NCBI GenBank assembly: GCA_910574455.1
Contig: CAJSYZ010000012.1
Location: forward strand, 1,419,317-1,483,316
Reading direction: 5' to 3'
From: Trichaptum fuscoviolaceum
Lineage: Eukaryota > Basidiomycota > Agaricomycetes > Hymenochaetales > Trichaptaceae
DNA: 64,000 nucleotides
The notes under the pieces are model-generated. The model made no database searches. It had not been told where the DNA came from and was given only the letters and a program-made list of their open reading frames with translations. The translations under genes were made by a program, and so were the position numbers. Each line of letters starts with the position of its first letter. The first letter of the stretch is position 1. Shown one piece after another: positions 1-11,780 of the stretch.

Positions 1-273
1 AACTGACTTGACGCGTTGACTGTTTTACAGGGCTACGCTGCTGATAAGTTGTCCGTGCCTTACGGTGTAAGACATTTGATATAACAGACATACTGAACCA
101 GCTAAATACACGAAATGATAATAAAATATGTGCGATTTTTTTTCTGCGTTAGTCTACACAATATGGCATGCTATACGAGTCGCGGCGAAAGGGATGATAT
201 TGACTCTCCAATTTCGAGTCTTGCCGTTCCCATCCCGCAATCGTTTACTGTTCGAACCCCAAAGCAGACCACT

Positions 274-1689
274 TCACTCTGTCGCTAACTCAAGCTTGAT
301 CTTAGCAATCGCAGCGGCAGGGTTAAGGCCCTTCGGGCATGTGCGAGCACCTTTAAATGAATACCAGTGAATAAAATGAAACAAAGCCGGTGATGTCATG
401 ACTCACAGTTGAAAATGGTGTGGCAACGGTACATGCTCATCTCGTTCTGGAGCTTCTCGCCACGCTGTTGCTTGTACGAATCCTGAACGGAGTTTCAGTG
501 ACAATTGTCCAAGAATAAAAACCTGCAACTCACTCGAGAATCCGCCATCCACCTATACGCTTGCATGAGCGTCGCCGGTCCAAGATACTCATCCTGGTTC
601 CACCAGTAGCTCGGGCAACTCGTCGAGCAGCAAGCGCAGAGAATGCACTCGTACATGCCATCTAGCTTCTTCCTGTCCTCCGGGCTCTGCAGGTACTCTC
701 CCTTCTCTGGTGGGTTATCGTTCTTCAGCCACGGCTCGATCGACTTGTACTGCTTGTAGAAGAGTGTGAGGTCTGGTACAAGGTCCTTGACGATGTACAC
801 TGTAGTTGATGACAAAATTGTTCAGTGTAAAAAACCTTCGTGTTCCCCGCTGTGGATACGTACTGTGGGGAAGAGGGTAGATCTTGGAGTCCTTAGACGT
901 GTTCCTGTCAATACGGCAAAGGCACGCCAATGTGTTCTGTCCGTTGATGTTCATAGCACACGAGCCGCAGATTCCTTCTCGACATGAGCGGCGGAATGTC
1001 AAAGTGGGGTCGACTTCATTCTTGATTTTAATGAGCGCATCGAGCACCTAACCCAGTGAATGTCAGTATTAAGTTCAAAGATTCCTTGAGACAAAGTTCA
1101 AAAGGCGCTGCATGCTCCATCTACAACTAAATGCATGACTTTTTGAATATGCACAGTTCGGATGAGGCCTAGACTCCCTGCAGCAAGAAAGTGTCCCGGA
1201 CACTGCAGTCATGATAGTGGACATGTCTTCAAGCTCCAAAATACGACGACCATCCATCATCCTCAAATGCATCCCTCGTTTCTCAGGCATCATTAGGTGC
1301 ATGAGCATGCGTTAAAGGTATATGCAAGTTATTGTGAATGTCTCGAGTGCGTATCCAAATCACGGGGGTAGAGCGGAGTGAAGGAATAGGCACTCACCAT
1401 GGGACCGCACTGGTTGAGGTCAATGGTGTACGACTGCAACGTCGGCTTCTTTTCGGGCTCGTCGGGATTCTAGCAAGCACATAACATCAAGCGTCAGCGG
1501 CAGTACGACGAGGTTGGACGGTAAATAAATGCAACACACCCAGCGGTAGATCTTAAACTCCTTGTTCATGACGGGTTTCTGAACAGGCTCAGCCTGGAAG
1601 CGCGCCGCCGAAGATGCAAAAGTGCGAGCCAACGGCGCTGCACGGAGGCTACGCGCAGCATTGAGCAGCGAGGAGGATGCTAGCGACAT
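274..1689 (-). CDS. SDH2: Succinate dehydrogenase iron-sulfur subunit (complex II)
   Basis: Mitochondrial complex II subunit that passes electrons from the flavoprotein to ubiquinone through three Fe-S clusters. The start at 1689 opens an Ala/Ser/Arg-rich stretch that looks like a mitochondrial presequence, ending near [18 protein letters not shown]. Later exons give the 2Fe-2S segment [21 protein letters not shown] (near 950-1000), the ferredoxin segment [17 protein letters not shown] (near 600-660) and the last cluster, with CHTIFNC (near 415-440) and RTCPKGLNP (near 300-345). The stop is at 274-276. About six exons are needed; for example exon 1 ends at 1540 before GTGTG, and the next begins [10 protein letters not shown]. 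The His of CHTIFNC, the residue whose change gives carboxin resistance in fungi, is the wild-type residue here. Family and order of clusters are certain; exact intron edges of the 3' exons are inferred. Confidence 0.95.
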
Positions 1690-3808
1690 TGTCAACGGCG
1701 GCGGCGACAACGACGAGAGGTGGCAGAAGAAGGTGAAGTAGCGGCTGATTTCACTTCCGGTACACCTCGGGAGGTTCCGGAGAACCAAGAGTCCTCCGTC
1801 TAGCCTATCATGGTCGTCCGATTGCATGTGCGAAGTAACTTCTTAATCCAATTGCTTCAATGAGGTTGAACCTTTTTCCGATGTCCGAATTCTGAAAATT
1901 CCGGCTTGTTTTTTTCCGCTCCTTCATTTGAACTTCTGCAATGGCTTCTTCCTCTCGAGTCTACTCTCACTCATATGCAGCTTTTACGGAAGACATGAAT
2001 CATACCTTTTCATGGAAGAAGCAAGGGAGATGAAGTGCGGTACTACTAGCATCTGATTGTGGAATATCGTCCAGACTACGTAGCGCACTTGGCTAGTCAG
2101 TTTTTGCAGTGGATATGAGCGTCTTGCGGCTTGCTTGTAGGATGGGCTAGGCTGGCTGATCCATCTAAGAGAGAGCTCGTACAAATAGAACTCATTTGGC
2201 GATTCATCCGTTGCGCGTACCTCGTCACTCTGAGCGTCGTGTAGGGGTACAACTGTAGGTGTCTCACAGTATCTTCTCTCCTCCCTTACTTCTGACATTT
2301 GCGTCCGCCCTTCCAGCCTTGCTTTGATCATCACGATACTGGACTACATCATCAAAACAAGTCACCTCTGCAAGCTTCCACTCCACTAGGCGCAGGGCAT
2401 CACAAGAGCAGGAGGAGGAGGAAACTTATTCTCCTATATGGAGGAGGGGAGCGGAGTTCTGCTTCCGGGCACGCTGCCGAGCTCAAGCTCAACATCAGAA
2501 GCGGGCTATCGTTTATGGTAACCGATATAGACTGCACAAGGCGACGGACGCGAAGGCTGCAATGTCCGACGAGTTGAACTGGCCCAAGGGATACGAAAAT
2601 GCCCTTCGTGTTATGCGCTGCGCAATATTTGGACATGATTAAACGACTATGCATCCTCAGGACACGAGTCTAAGACCCCGACGGAGGGACATCGCGTGCA
2701 GAGGTTAGCGTCTGCGGTATGATTTCAGAGGCAATAGAATCGGCAAGGGGCTTGGATGCAGGGGAGGTGCCTAAGAGTCTGCCGAGAGCTGGAGAGGTAC
2801 GACGTATGCCGATTGGAGAATTTTGCCCAGGGAATATTCGAAGCCGCTTTCGACGGGACCTACCTGCTCACCGAATAGTGTGCAACGATAGGTTGGGTTA
2901 CTCCGGGGACCTTCAAGCAGCTAGAGCAATATCAGCTCAGAATCTTGTCATCAATTCTTCAGTCATCTGGAAAGAGAGGATTATCTGTTAGGTCCATCAA
3001 GTCTTGAGTTCGTGGTCTAGACGAGAAAGATCAATCACCGCATTAATGGAACGACTGGATAAGAGGAACCATCTTTTGCCAGAGCAGTCGAGAGCTTTCT
3101 GTTCTTCCCGTTCGAAGGCTATCTTGACAACCATTGGGCTAGACTCTAAGGCCGTATAGTCTTGTCCCCAATAGCAGCTCAATATTGCTCCTGGAGACAA
3201 TCCGGAACGCTAAAATGTGTTTTAATTCGTATCCGCCATCATCTTTCAGAAAAGCCCTTCTTTGAAAGTGTTCTTACCCAAGCTCTTCGTTCACCTACCC
3301 ATCCTCATCCTCCCGACTAGGTTTCTCTTGCATAACTCTCAAGGACGAGGTACAATCTCTCGATTGCGACTCCAATGCAAGACCATCAGCATCGTCTTTT
3401 CTCGACTAGTCCGGCTATAATCACCGATACGGGGAAAAGAAGAATGGTGGTCCAAAGTCGCAATCGTATGCAATCACATACAGAAGGTTCTCCCATCCAA
3501 TTACCAATGTCTTGCACGATCAGAGAATGATGCGTATAACGGCCGAGCAAACTCTTGAAGTCTGTATCGAAAAAAGCGTGCGTCGAGGGGCGCAGATGAA
3601 CGAACTCGCCAAAAGCTATCAGCAAACTCTGACTGGACAGCGAATCGGATGCAATGATCGATTCAGGACGCATGAGACTATGTCATGTGCCGGAGTCACT
3701 TCGTCGTAAAACATGTTCAGCGCTAGAGATCGAAAAATTGGAGTTGACAGACACCAGAGGTCATTCTGCATGAGGTAACGAACAAACATCTATCCGCACT
3801 TGTTTCAG
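1690..3808. other. Gene-poor stretch, no confident gene
   Basis: I see no recognisable protein in this 2.1 kb. Minus-strand reading around 2997-3673 gives two short open segments (for example LLIAFGEFVHLRPSTHAFF near 3600 and AILSCYWGQDYTALESS near 3170) that look more protein-like than noise. I cannot join them convincingly or name them; they may be remnants of a decayed gene. Confidence 0.4.
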
Positions 3809-4480
3809 TACAGCTCAAGCGAAATCGAGGAGGCCCTGAGAGTGGAGGTGGAAAGCTTGAGACTCCAAGTAATTGAGGTCGTTATCCAGGTCTGTACATG
3901 ATCTGCCCTTGAAAGGTAGAGATTTTAGGTTAGTCATTCGCGTTTGTAACTACAATTAGACTTACAAATTCGTATTCAGCAATTGCGCAAAATGTTACAG
4001 CCCTTCCTTACGTGCCAACTCACCTCATCAACTGTGTCCCCGGTCGAACCAATAACGAGCAACTTGGTGCTGGAGTATGAAGACAATGTCAGTTGGGTAA
4101 CTCCGCATACGGGGCATCCCGAGACCTTGCCGGACGTGCTAGTGAAGCCAGTTGATGCGCGGTCGCTACTCCTTAACGCCATTCTGTGCAGCACGAAGAG
4201 GATGAACATTGCAGAACCTCGCCACCATCCTGGCCTACCTCTGTCATATTCCAGGTCTCACACTCCCACCCCACCACCTATATCAGCGTTGATAGCAGCT
4301 TACTCGTTCTTCCCCGAAAACGCGCACAGCGCGTCGATGAATCCACCGAGTGACGGCATAAGGGAATACGTTCCAGACGTCTTCCTTCAGGCTCCTGGCC
4401 CGATGCCTCTTTTGTCCACGTCGGTGTCAGCCAGCCAACATCCGACGCCATGGATCATGTCGCTCCTCTTGCAGGCCTAG
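3809..4480 (+). CDS. Hypothetical protein with short leucine-zipper-like segment (tentative)
   Basis: Two exons can be joined in phase. The exon 3809-3889 follows a good acceptor (tgtttcag) and ends before gtctgt. The second exon opens at 3980 after cgtattcag and runs to a stop at 4480. The junction reads as a heptad-like helix, SLRLQVIEVVIQ then QLRKMLQPFL, followed by a Pro/Ser-rich region. No 5' exon with a start codon could be fixed and I recognise no family. The signal is the clean splice phase plus the helix; it could be a degraded regulator or chance. Confidence 0.25.
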
Positions 4481-4574
4481 ACGCCTTCCCTATCCTTTTC
4501 GGCGTGAACACACGGTTCACCGTGCGTGTCAGTAGTGTCCAGATTCCTTGTGTTCGCTCGTCCTTCCATCCCGT

Positions 4575-4599
4575 CCCCGTTGGAGTCACTCCAACGGGG
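4575..4599. repeat. Perfect 12-bp inverted repeat with one-base centre
   Basis: The sequence CCCCGTTGGAGT is followed after one C by its exact reverse complement. It lies 320 bp beyond the 3' end of the acidic-tail kinase gene (minus strand). It could form a hairpin in RNA or be a palindromic protein site. Confidence 0.8.
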
Positions 4600-4918
4600 C
4601 CTGGCGCGTAAAGCACTGTGGGATATAGAAATTGTCAGACATCTTTGACGCAATGTTGAAGAATAGAGTAACTTACATGGCCCGTCAAGGCCACTAACGG
4701 ATAGCGACCAAATCCTGGGTTGTTAGAGAATGCAGGATTCAAAGTGTTACTCACCTGAGCATGTCAATCGCAACGCGCTGGCACTATCTCGCCGGAGGAC
4801 CTGCTGGTTCGTGTCAGTCAAATATTGGCAACGATGCGACTTACTTTTCGTTCGTGATTAGTACGCGATCAACAATCTCATCCAAAACAACACCCGCAAC
4901 CTCCTCCTAACCCACTAC

Positions 4919-7712
4919 CTAGAAACTGAAAGAATTGAAATCCACCATGTCGGATGAGCTGTCAATCCAGGATGTCTCCATGTCCACTAGTGGCTTGAAG
5001 GGCTCCCGTTCCTCATCGGAAAGGGTGCTACTTGAATCCCAGCTTGTCGAATCTTCTGCCGCTATGTCAAACGACGGGAGGACTGCGCTGTTGATCCACG
5101 AGACTGACTCCTCAGACTTCGATTCGAGCGTCAAAGATGAACTCGATGCAGGGGCAACGTCAACTTCTATGTTCTCCTCGTCGGGCAGCGCGAAGCGCAC
5201 ACGTTTCTTGGGCTTGGGACCAGACTGCTTCTTCAGAATGGAGTCCACACCAATCAACGTTGCGAGGCTGTCGGTATTCCAAGCTTGAGTATCGATGCTG
5301 ACGGTGTCACGAAGCTGCTTTGGCGCATGCACGACGAAGGTGATCCGGTTCCCATCTTCATCGAACCCGAGGCGTTTAGCGTTCTCAGGGACGGGATCCC
5401 TCTCAGTGGAGATAACCATGTTTGGACCGAGTCGTGAGCTGTTGACGGCGTCCCAGTTCTCCATCCACTCGAGCACCCATTCCGTCTCCTCCACTTCCTC
5501 CTCCTCCTCCTCCTCGTCGGAACTTGCCTCATCGAAGTCCTCCAATCCCCCGATCATGACCTCAACCATGTCTTCGTCTTCCTCGTCGGAACTGTCTTCA
5601 TCCTCATCGTCCTCCTCGTCTTCCTCGTCGGACATGTCATCATCCTCATCATCCTCTCCGTCCACGTCCATCTCGTCATCTCCGTCCATCTCCGTTCCCA
5701 CATCATCCTCTCCCTCTCCCTCGTCCTCGTCCTCATCGTCTCCACCTCCAAGTCCGCTTAGCGAGCTCGATGAGCCGAGTCGACCATCGTACGTCGATTT
5801 CCAACCGCCTGCCCACCTCTGGATGCACGGATCGTCGTAGTCAAGATAATCTTCATCCTCTTCGTCCTCCAGGCACGGAATGGAGTCCAAAAGCTGAGAA
5901 GAAATCTCTCCTGAGAGATCCAGTTCGTCATCTGTGTAAGTCTTGATGTCCGAAGGTTTTATATCCTCTGTCAGGTCGGGGCCAATGCCTGAGACGGGCG
6001 TCTGAACAATATTTGGCCACTGGATGTCAGATTCGATGGTACGAGCCCACTCGCGTGGCTCAATGGGCAGTGACCGGACGTCAAAGCCATGTAAGTCGGG
6101 ATCGTACTGCGCAGAAAACACACGCTCTCCGACGAGGGTGCTCTTGTGAATCGGGGCCTTCTCACTACCAATGGTGGGGGACTGCGCTTGTAAACTGCAA
6201 TACCAACCGACTGAAGAAAAGAAGTAACCAATGAGTTTTGGTTCGAGCTAAAGATATCCAAACTCACATGAAACTTTATATGCCTTCTTCTCAACGAGAT
6301 CCCAGTCACTAAAGGAGAGTCGTGAAAATCGGTTAGTTTGGCCGACGAATACATCTGTGAGGTGCTTACATTTCTTCAAAATACGGATGGTTCTTGGCTG
6401 CCTCCAAGTTGATACGATCGGCAGGCGACTTCTCAAGAAGCTGGAATACCATGATCAGTAAGCTGGCGAGCTAGAGATGTGGAATGAAGGACTCACTTTA
6501 TCAAGCAAATCGAAAGCTTGTGGCTGCCTCAATCGATCTTCATCATCGACTTTATGAGCAGAACAAAGCTCGGCGTCGATCATATCCTGTAGACTGCCAC
6601 CAGTGAAAGGTAGCTGGGAAATGATAAGCGCGTCGAAGGCAGTCACGATAAGTCTGTCAACTCACTTGTCCACGGTGCAACATCTGGTAAAACAGAACCC
6701 CGAGTGAGAAGACATCTACGCCATACGAGTACGCCCTCCCGCGCAGGATCTCCGGAGCCATGTACCCGTGCGTACCACATCTTCCAACTGTCACATTAGT
6801 ATCATGGAACTTACTTAGGAACTCAACAGTCTCCGGTGGCACGGACCCAGCGCTGAGGGAGAACTGCCGAGCAATACCAAAGTCCCCGAGTAATGGGTAC
6901 CCTTCTTCACCGAAGAAGACATTGTCGGGCTTGATGTCGCGATGGATGATGCCTCGTTGGTGAACACCATCTACCGCTTGAACCTAAGACAAAGGAGCGT
7001 GAGGAAGGTGTTTACTTTAGCAACAGAGAAGGGACATACGAGGACCGCCATCGTGAAGCGAACTCGATCAGCGTCGAAGGTCGTCCGCTTCATAATGTCA
7101 CTCAAACTTCCCAATCGCGCCAAGTCCTGTAGTCAATATCATTAGACTCGAGTGCTCGCCCGCCGACAAACACCGCACTTACTGTGACGAGATACAAGTG
7201 TTGATCATCATGGAATGCTTCCTTGAGCTGGATAGCATGCTGAAATTCACACTCAGTTAGCGTCTTCAGAACTTTTAATTCAGAGAGGATAAGAGATTTG
7301 GAGCCCTCGGTAAGCCCATCTCGTGAAATGACTTTCAAAGCGACAGTGGCCACCGTACCGCTGCGACAAGTCACCTCACCAGAGTAGACCTTCCCTGAGG
7401 CTCCCGCACCGATGCACTTCTTGATCCCGTACTTGTCGAGTCGCTTCGAGAGTTCCGTCCGTACGACAATTGGGGGATCCACCACCGTCACGCCCTTCCC
7501 ATCGGACTCACCCAAAGCTCCATTGCTGGCACGTTGCAATGAAGCCCAGGTTACATCTTTAGGGTCAGTTGTAGACGGAGTGAAGGCAACCACCGTATTC
7601 TGCTGCATAGTTACGTCCGTTGTGAGTTGAAGGCATATTGGGTGGAAGCAAGTAAACTCACGTTCTCAAGTAGAGACCAGGCGGACGCATCGTTGATCTT
7701 CTGACCGTTCAT
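4919..7712 (-). CDS. Ser/Thr protein kinase with long acidic C-terminal tail
   Basis: A complete and apparently active kinase. The start at 7712 opens MNGQKINDASAWSLLEN; after an intron comes the catalytic domain with glycine loop IGAGASGKVYSG, the VALKVIS lysine, the catalytic loop IIHRDIKPDN (near 6940), DFG in GDFGIARQF, and GTHGYMAPE before the APE helix. Further exons give RINLEAAKNHPYFEE-type C-lobe sequence and DWDLVEKKAYK. The reading frame continues across an intron near 6190-6255 through SEKAPIHKSTLVGERVFSAQ into a 400-residue tail. That tail is dominated by Asp/Glu runs encoded by GAG/GAA/GAT triplets (5490-5770) and ends NSFSF at 4919. Total about 800 residues. The kinase subgroup cannot be fixed by eye; the acidic region could be a docking or histone/nucleic-acid-mimic surface (inference). 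Confidence 0.85.
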
Positions 7713-8279
7713 ATCGCAAGTTTATCGCAAGTGTACAGCAAAAAGCAGTAGACAATGAGAATGCAGTATAAGTGCAATGGAGGGCGGTGTCTCCGACTTA
7801 CAGTGCATATATATGATATGCTATTTGATCTCAGACTGTCGGAAATCTTAATTGCCTCGCCGGAGGTTTCATTGGTTTTTTGACCGGTCTTCTAGACTTC
7901 ACTGCGCCGTTGTGAGACAAGTTCGACATACTGGCAACAAAAACTAAAAGCTTCATTTTCAGACGTCGGTCCAGGTCATCTAACATCTGCGCATGAACTT
8001 CAAGCGCAGTAAATATCGATTATCTAAGGTTTCTTTTTCGCCAATCTCTGCCACTATCATGTCCGCGAGACGACCACATACCAGCCTATTCTACAACAGT
8101 CCAGTCGGCGGAGATGGACTGTTGACAGTAAACGATTGCACCGGGTCCGCGGGCCAGATGTGAGCTCGCCGTGTAACACCTAAAGCCTCCGCATCTGGCT
8201 TGACTTTTACGACCGTCTCTCGCGACACCAGGGTTGATGAGTCCCGCTCGATATTTCGTATCTTAATTTCGTGCAGGTA
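7713..8279. other. Intergenic, upstream of the kinase
   Basis: No coding segment is seen. This is the presumed kinase promoter side, ending at the TA that flanks the next mobile element. Confidence 0.5.
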
Positions 8280-8315
8280 TGGTGCCGTTCACTTAGACAC
8301 CGCTACTTTTGTGCA
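8280..8315 (+). repeat. Left terminal inverted repeat of the 8.1 kb element
   Basis: 36 bp, reverse complement of 16320-16355 with one A/G difference. It is immediately preceded by TA. Confidence 0.85.
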
Positions 8316-8767
8316 CCCAAATAGGAAATCCAAAAAAATAGATATTTAAAAGTCCTTTAGTGGAAATGCTCCTTTCAGTCCCCGCCACGAAGCGTAGCGT
8401 AGTAGAGGGATGTGTGGCCGCGAAAAAATTATCGAATTGTCAGCAAGTAAGCATTACAAATCACAAATCGTCCAATCCCATGCCTCCGATCATCGGAAAA
8501 AATCACTTCCGAAACCGTTTCTGCCCTATCATCTTACATTTCTCTTGCATACCTCTTCCGCTTCCCTTTTTATAGCCTTTCATATGGCTTTTACGCTGTT
8601 CATTTACTTTTCCTTTCAGTCTTAACTTCATTAGCCCCTATCCCCTTCATCATTTGCTACATTGTTTTAGTTTATTATGACATATACCTCTTCAGTTTCT
8701 TTTTTTTCATGCATCCGAGCAAAAGTGGTTGTCATCTTGTCACTTGTCTTAGGCTTCACATGCCACA

Positions 8768-8938
8768 ATGATCCGCCGTCAACCTACACTCATTCCTTTG
8801 ACGGACAGCGATGTCCAGGACGTGAAAGACTATCGATCTAAAGTCGAGGAGCAGCGACAGCAAGTGGCAAATGCAAGCGGTGTTCCCCAAAGTCAGCCAA
8901 TGCCTCCGCCTCCTGCACCGTCGACGAAGGAACAGTGA
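8768..8938 (+). CDS. CDC26-like anaphase-promoting complex subunit, 56 aa
   Basis: A single-exon 56-codon ORF whose N-terminus MIRRQPTLIPLTDSDVQDVK matches the signature of CDC26/APC12 proteins, where M-L/I-R-R-x-P-T-x-I-x-L lets the peptide thread into the TPR groove of APC6. It is followed by a helical, charged stretch (DYRSKVEEQRQQ) and a Pro-rich tail. A TATA-poor, pyrimidine-rich region precedes it. Unlike the other genes in this mobile element it is unbroken, so it may be functional, a recent capture, or the resident gene around which repeats accumulated. It is too short for certainty; alternative explanation is a chance ORF, but the N-terminal motif argues against that. Confidence 0.6.
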   Translation: MIRRQPTLIPLTDSDVQDVKDYRSKVEEQRQQVANASGVPQSQPMPPPPAPSTKEQ

Positions 8939-9065
8939 CTTGGGTGGGTTGGTGGAACATCAGTGAGATTTAAGAGATAGATGATGCTCAGCAGTGAGTA
9001 TACATGCATGACTCTTGTGAGCAAATACATCGATGTGTCTCGACTCTCCAGGCTCTTAGATTGCA

Positions 9066-10070
9066 TCGAGATATTCGAAGGACACACGCACTACATCCTT
9101 GTATTCAACCCAAGGACACCACTTCACCTCATCGTGTCTTGATTGTACGTGAAGATGTAGTCGCTCGGTTCCTCAATGCCAAATTTCATCCTCGAGGCAC
9201 ACAAGAAGGGCGGCGTAAACTACGTCGACTTTGATCCCGGTGCAGACAAGCCATATCTTGTCACGAGCGGTGACGACCGAACAATCAAATTCTTGGGCTA
9301 CCTTAGCAGAAGTTGTGTACAAACGATGAAGGGACACTCCAACAACGTCTTGTTTGCCGTATTCCACCCTAGTCTGCCCTTGGTTCGGAGGATGGTACAA
9401 TTAAGATCAGGGTCTCCGGTACGTACCGTCTGGAAAATGCCTTGAGCTATGCTCTTGAATGCGCATGCATTACCATCCGACCGCAGGGGACGAGATTGTC
9501 GTAGGGTACGACGAAGGTGTAGTCATTGACGAGCCTTCGTACAGCATGGTCCCATTAGGCAAACTGGTGTACACTCGCAACACAGAAGTCTTGTCCGCCA
9601 ATCTCCAAGGCACTACGGAAGACGAGACGCCCGAAGGTCAACGAATCACACTGTCTGTGCGAGAACTCGGTACAATGGACATTTTCGCGATGTCCCTTTA
9701 ACACTCTCCCAACGGGCACCTCATCACCGTGGTGCAACCACGTTTATCTTGCCAATAAAGACATTAATGTGTTTGGTTACTCCCTATCATCGAACCTTAT
9801 CGAGTATCAGAGTGCAATCCTACGTGGAGATATGGAGGCTGTGGAGGAGATTCCACCGACTGTATGGAAAGAGCAGCGGAGTAAGGTCACTCATTTCCTA
9901 GAAGCTCGGGGTGCATCTTTGAGAATCATCGAACTCAACAGAAAAACTAACTCAATTGCTTTTGTTTAAGGAGCTTGTGTTACAAGTTCAACAGACCCTG
10001 ATCATAAGTTCCACCTCGCGCTTCAGCTCAAGGTGCAGTACCTCCACGAGCTTGGCTACATAGCAATATG
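9066..10070 (+). pseudogene. Coatomer subunit beta-prime (COPB2/SEC27) pseudogene, copy 1
   Basis: Decayed fragments of the COPI coat WD40 protein. Recognisable pieces in order: IFEGHTHY-like start (9070), EAHKKGGVNYVDFDPGADKP and TSGDDRTIKFLGY (9200-9300), TMKGHSNNVLFAVFHPSLPL (9325-9385), GYDEGVV and LVYTRNTEVLSANLQ (9495-9610), and the solenoid segment SNLIEYQSAILRGDMEAVEE (9790-9855). Frames shift repeatedly. Compared with copy 2 about 0.6 kb is deleted between the WD40 and solenoid parts (junction near 9740). No N-terminus or C-terminus remains, so no functional coatomer product is expected. Confidence 0.85.
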
Positions 10071-11015
10071 ATGATGACTGTCAGTGCAAGCAGCAGCAGC
10101 GCTGTAAGTTAGGTAGGTACAAAGGGGGTGGAGTGTAGCTAAAGAACCCAATGAAAGAATGATAGAAGAGAGACGGAAAGAAGAGGAGAAACAGTGAAGA
10201 AAACTAATTAATCCAACTAACGGCCCCCGTCGTTCGTAAGACGGAGTCTTCGTGCGCGTCGCTCGAGAGGAATCGATGGCCGTCGAGGCCCGTGCTTGTC
10301 GTTCCGTCGAAAGAACTAAGTCGACCGGTAGAACGCGCCGATGCACGGACTCCAGTCAACCGTCCGTAGTATGTCTTCTGCGTGCGCCCGCAATCGTCGC
10401 TCGCGAGAAGTCCGAATATGTGTCGCGCGCCCGTAAGAATGATGCGTGCCGCCGTAGTCGAAGCCCGAAGACAAGAAACAAGAAAGAAACCGGAAGAGAA
10501 GAGTCCTACAGCACGCGCACACAGCGCAGACGTCAGACTCGTTCCCGTTCACGCAGATGGTCGTGGTTGGGGAAAGGTAAGTTAATTTTCACACGGTCTA
10601 CATGACGCGACTAACACAAGTTAATACCGCGTGTGAACCGGCTACTCCGGCCACGCAAGCTACCCCGGGACCGTTGTCTTTGTCCCCGTCCCTCAATTGG
10701 CAACCCCGTTTCCTACGCCACTCGCGCACGTCGCCACTGGCACACTCTAAAGTGTCCGGCCGGTCGCATGTCTGTGACCTTGTCTGCACGCTCGTTTGCT
10801 CGTCCACCCCTCGCATTGCTCGTTGTATGATCGCCGGTGAGCTCTGTGCCTTGTATGCTCTATTGCTCGTGCTCAGGTACAGTTTTCCCTTCGCTATTTG
10901 GCTTCGAGTGTCTGCCGGGAGCCTTTCTGCTCGTCCGGTGTCCGGTGTATGCATCCAGATTCCGTTCGGATGCCTCTGCTGTGTCCGGCGGGCGTCGTAC
11001 AACCACTGGATGCGT
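10071..11015. other. GC- and CpG-rich block of unknown nature
   Basis: This stretch differs in base composition from its AT-rich neighbours and is full of CG dinucleotides (for example around 10215-10450 and 10560-10830). Several frames are open only because stops are rare in such sequence. No protein family is recognised. It lies between COPB2 copy 1 and the left end of the nested element. Confidence 0.4.
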
Positions 11016-11024
11016 CGGGAGAAA

Positions 11025-11345
11025 GGGAAACGGATTATAGACTGCGTAATCGCATATAAGACCCCAAAATCGTCATAATCGTCATATACCGTTTATATTC
11101 CCAAGTAATTCACTATAAACCGTAGTCTACCTTATATGAGCTTACAATGCCAATAATATCTTTTGGACATTACAACCGATTGCTGGCCTTGTAATCTTTG
11201 AAATGCAATATAATCTTCATAAGAATTTTATCTCTTATCTTACATTATGAAGGCTTATGATCGAATGCAGACATTATCGTCTCCGTATTTGCTTATAATT
11301 GCTACCAGACTTATGGTGCTTATATGTGATTGTGAGAGATTATAA
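11025..11345 (+). repeat. Element end A (inverted partner at 39245-39580)
   Basis: AT-rich subterminal sequence with many TTATAA/TATAAT and CTTATA motifs. It aligns over its length with the reverse complement of the right end of the 12.6 kb element, with scattered mismatches. Such subterminal repeat arrays are usual transposase binding regions in CACTA-like and Plavaka elements. Confidence 0.85.
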
Positions 11346-11575
11346 TGGATTATGACGGCTTACACTTGATTTCAGGCATTATAATCTACATATCTGCTTA
11401 TAAACACCACCAGACTTACAGCCCATATATGAAATTCTGAGGAAATGTAATGGATTACGAGACTTACATTTACTAGAAGCTAATACAAACTCTTACAGGC
11501 CTTCTCAGTTTCACACAAAATGCACACAAAATGATAGATGAAAAGCATATTATATTATGTTTATTACTAACTACA

Positions 11576-11722
11576 TACAGTTGAAAACAAATGTGAGCTT
11601 GATGAACTCGGCCATCGGGCCCTTGCGCATCAGCCGCACGCGGATGTGCTCGAGCTTCACAAGGTCCCGCTGGAAAAAGTTATCAAGCCGGTCTTCAAAT
11701 GCGATGAAGTCTGAATCTGAAA
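11576..11722 (-). pseudogene. Captured exon of an unidentified gene
   Basis: On the minus strand a good acceptor (ccattgttttcag, near 11722) is followed by an open segment containing AFEDRLDNFFQRDLVKLE and RVRLMRKGPMAEFIKL. Its composition is strongly protein-like and GC-rich at third positions compared with the surrounding AT-rich element end. I cannot name the family. It lies just downstream of the kinase remnant on the same strand, so it may be a third host gene fragment brought in with the cargo. Confidence 0.4.
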
Positions 11723-11780
11723 ACAATGGCACGACACATTAGCAAAAAAGCAAAGAGAATTGAGGAATAAACACATTTTC

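Noticed and set aside
5295..5840. Plus-strand Ser-rich open frame of 181 codons
   Set aside because: It is the antisense of the Asp/Glu codon runs in the kinase tail; low complexity explains its openness.
10602..11078. Overlapping open frames up to 158 codons
   Set aside because: The GC-rich block is poor in stop codons in all frames and no frame shows family motifs or spliced continuity.
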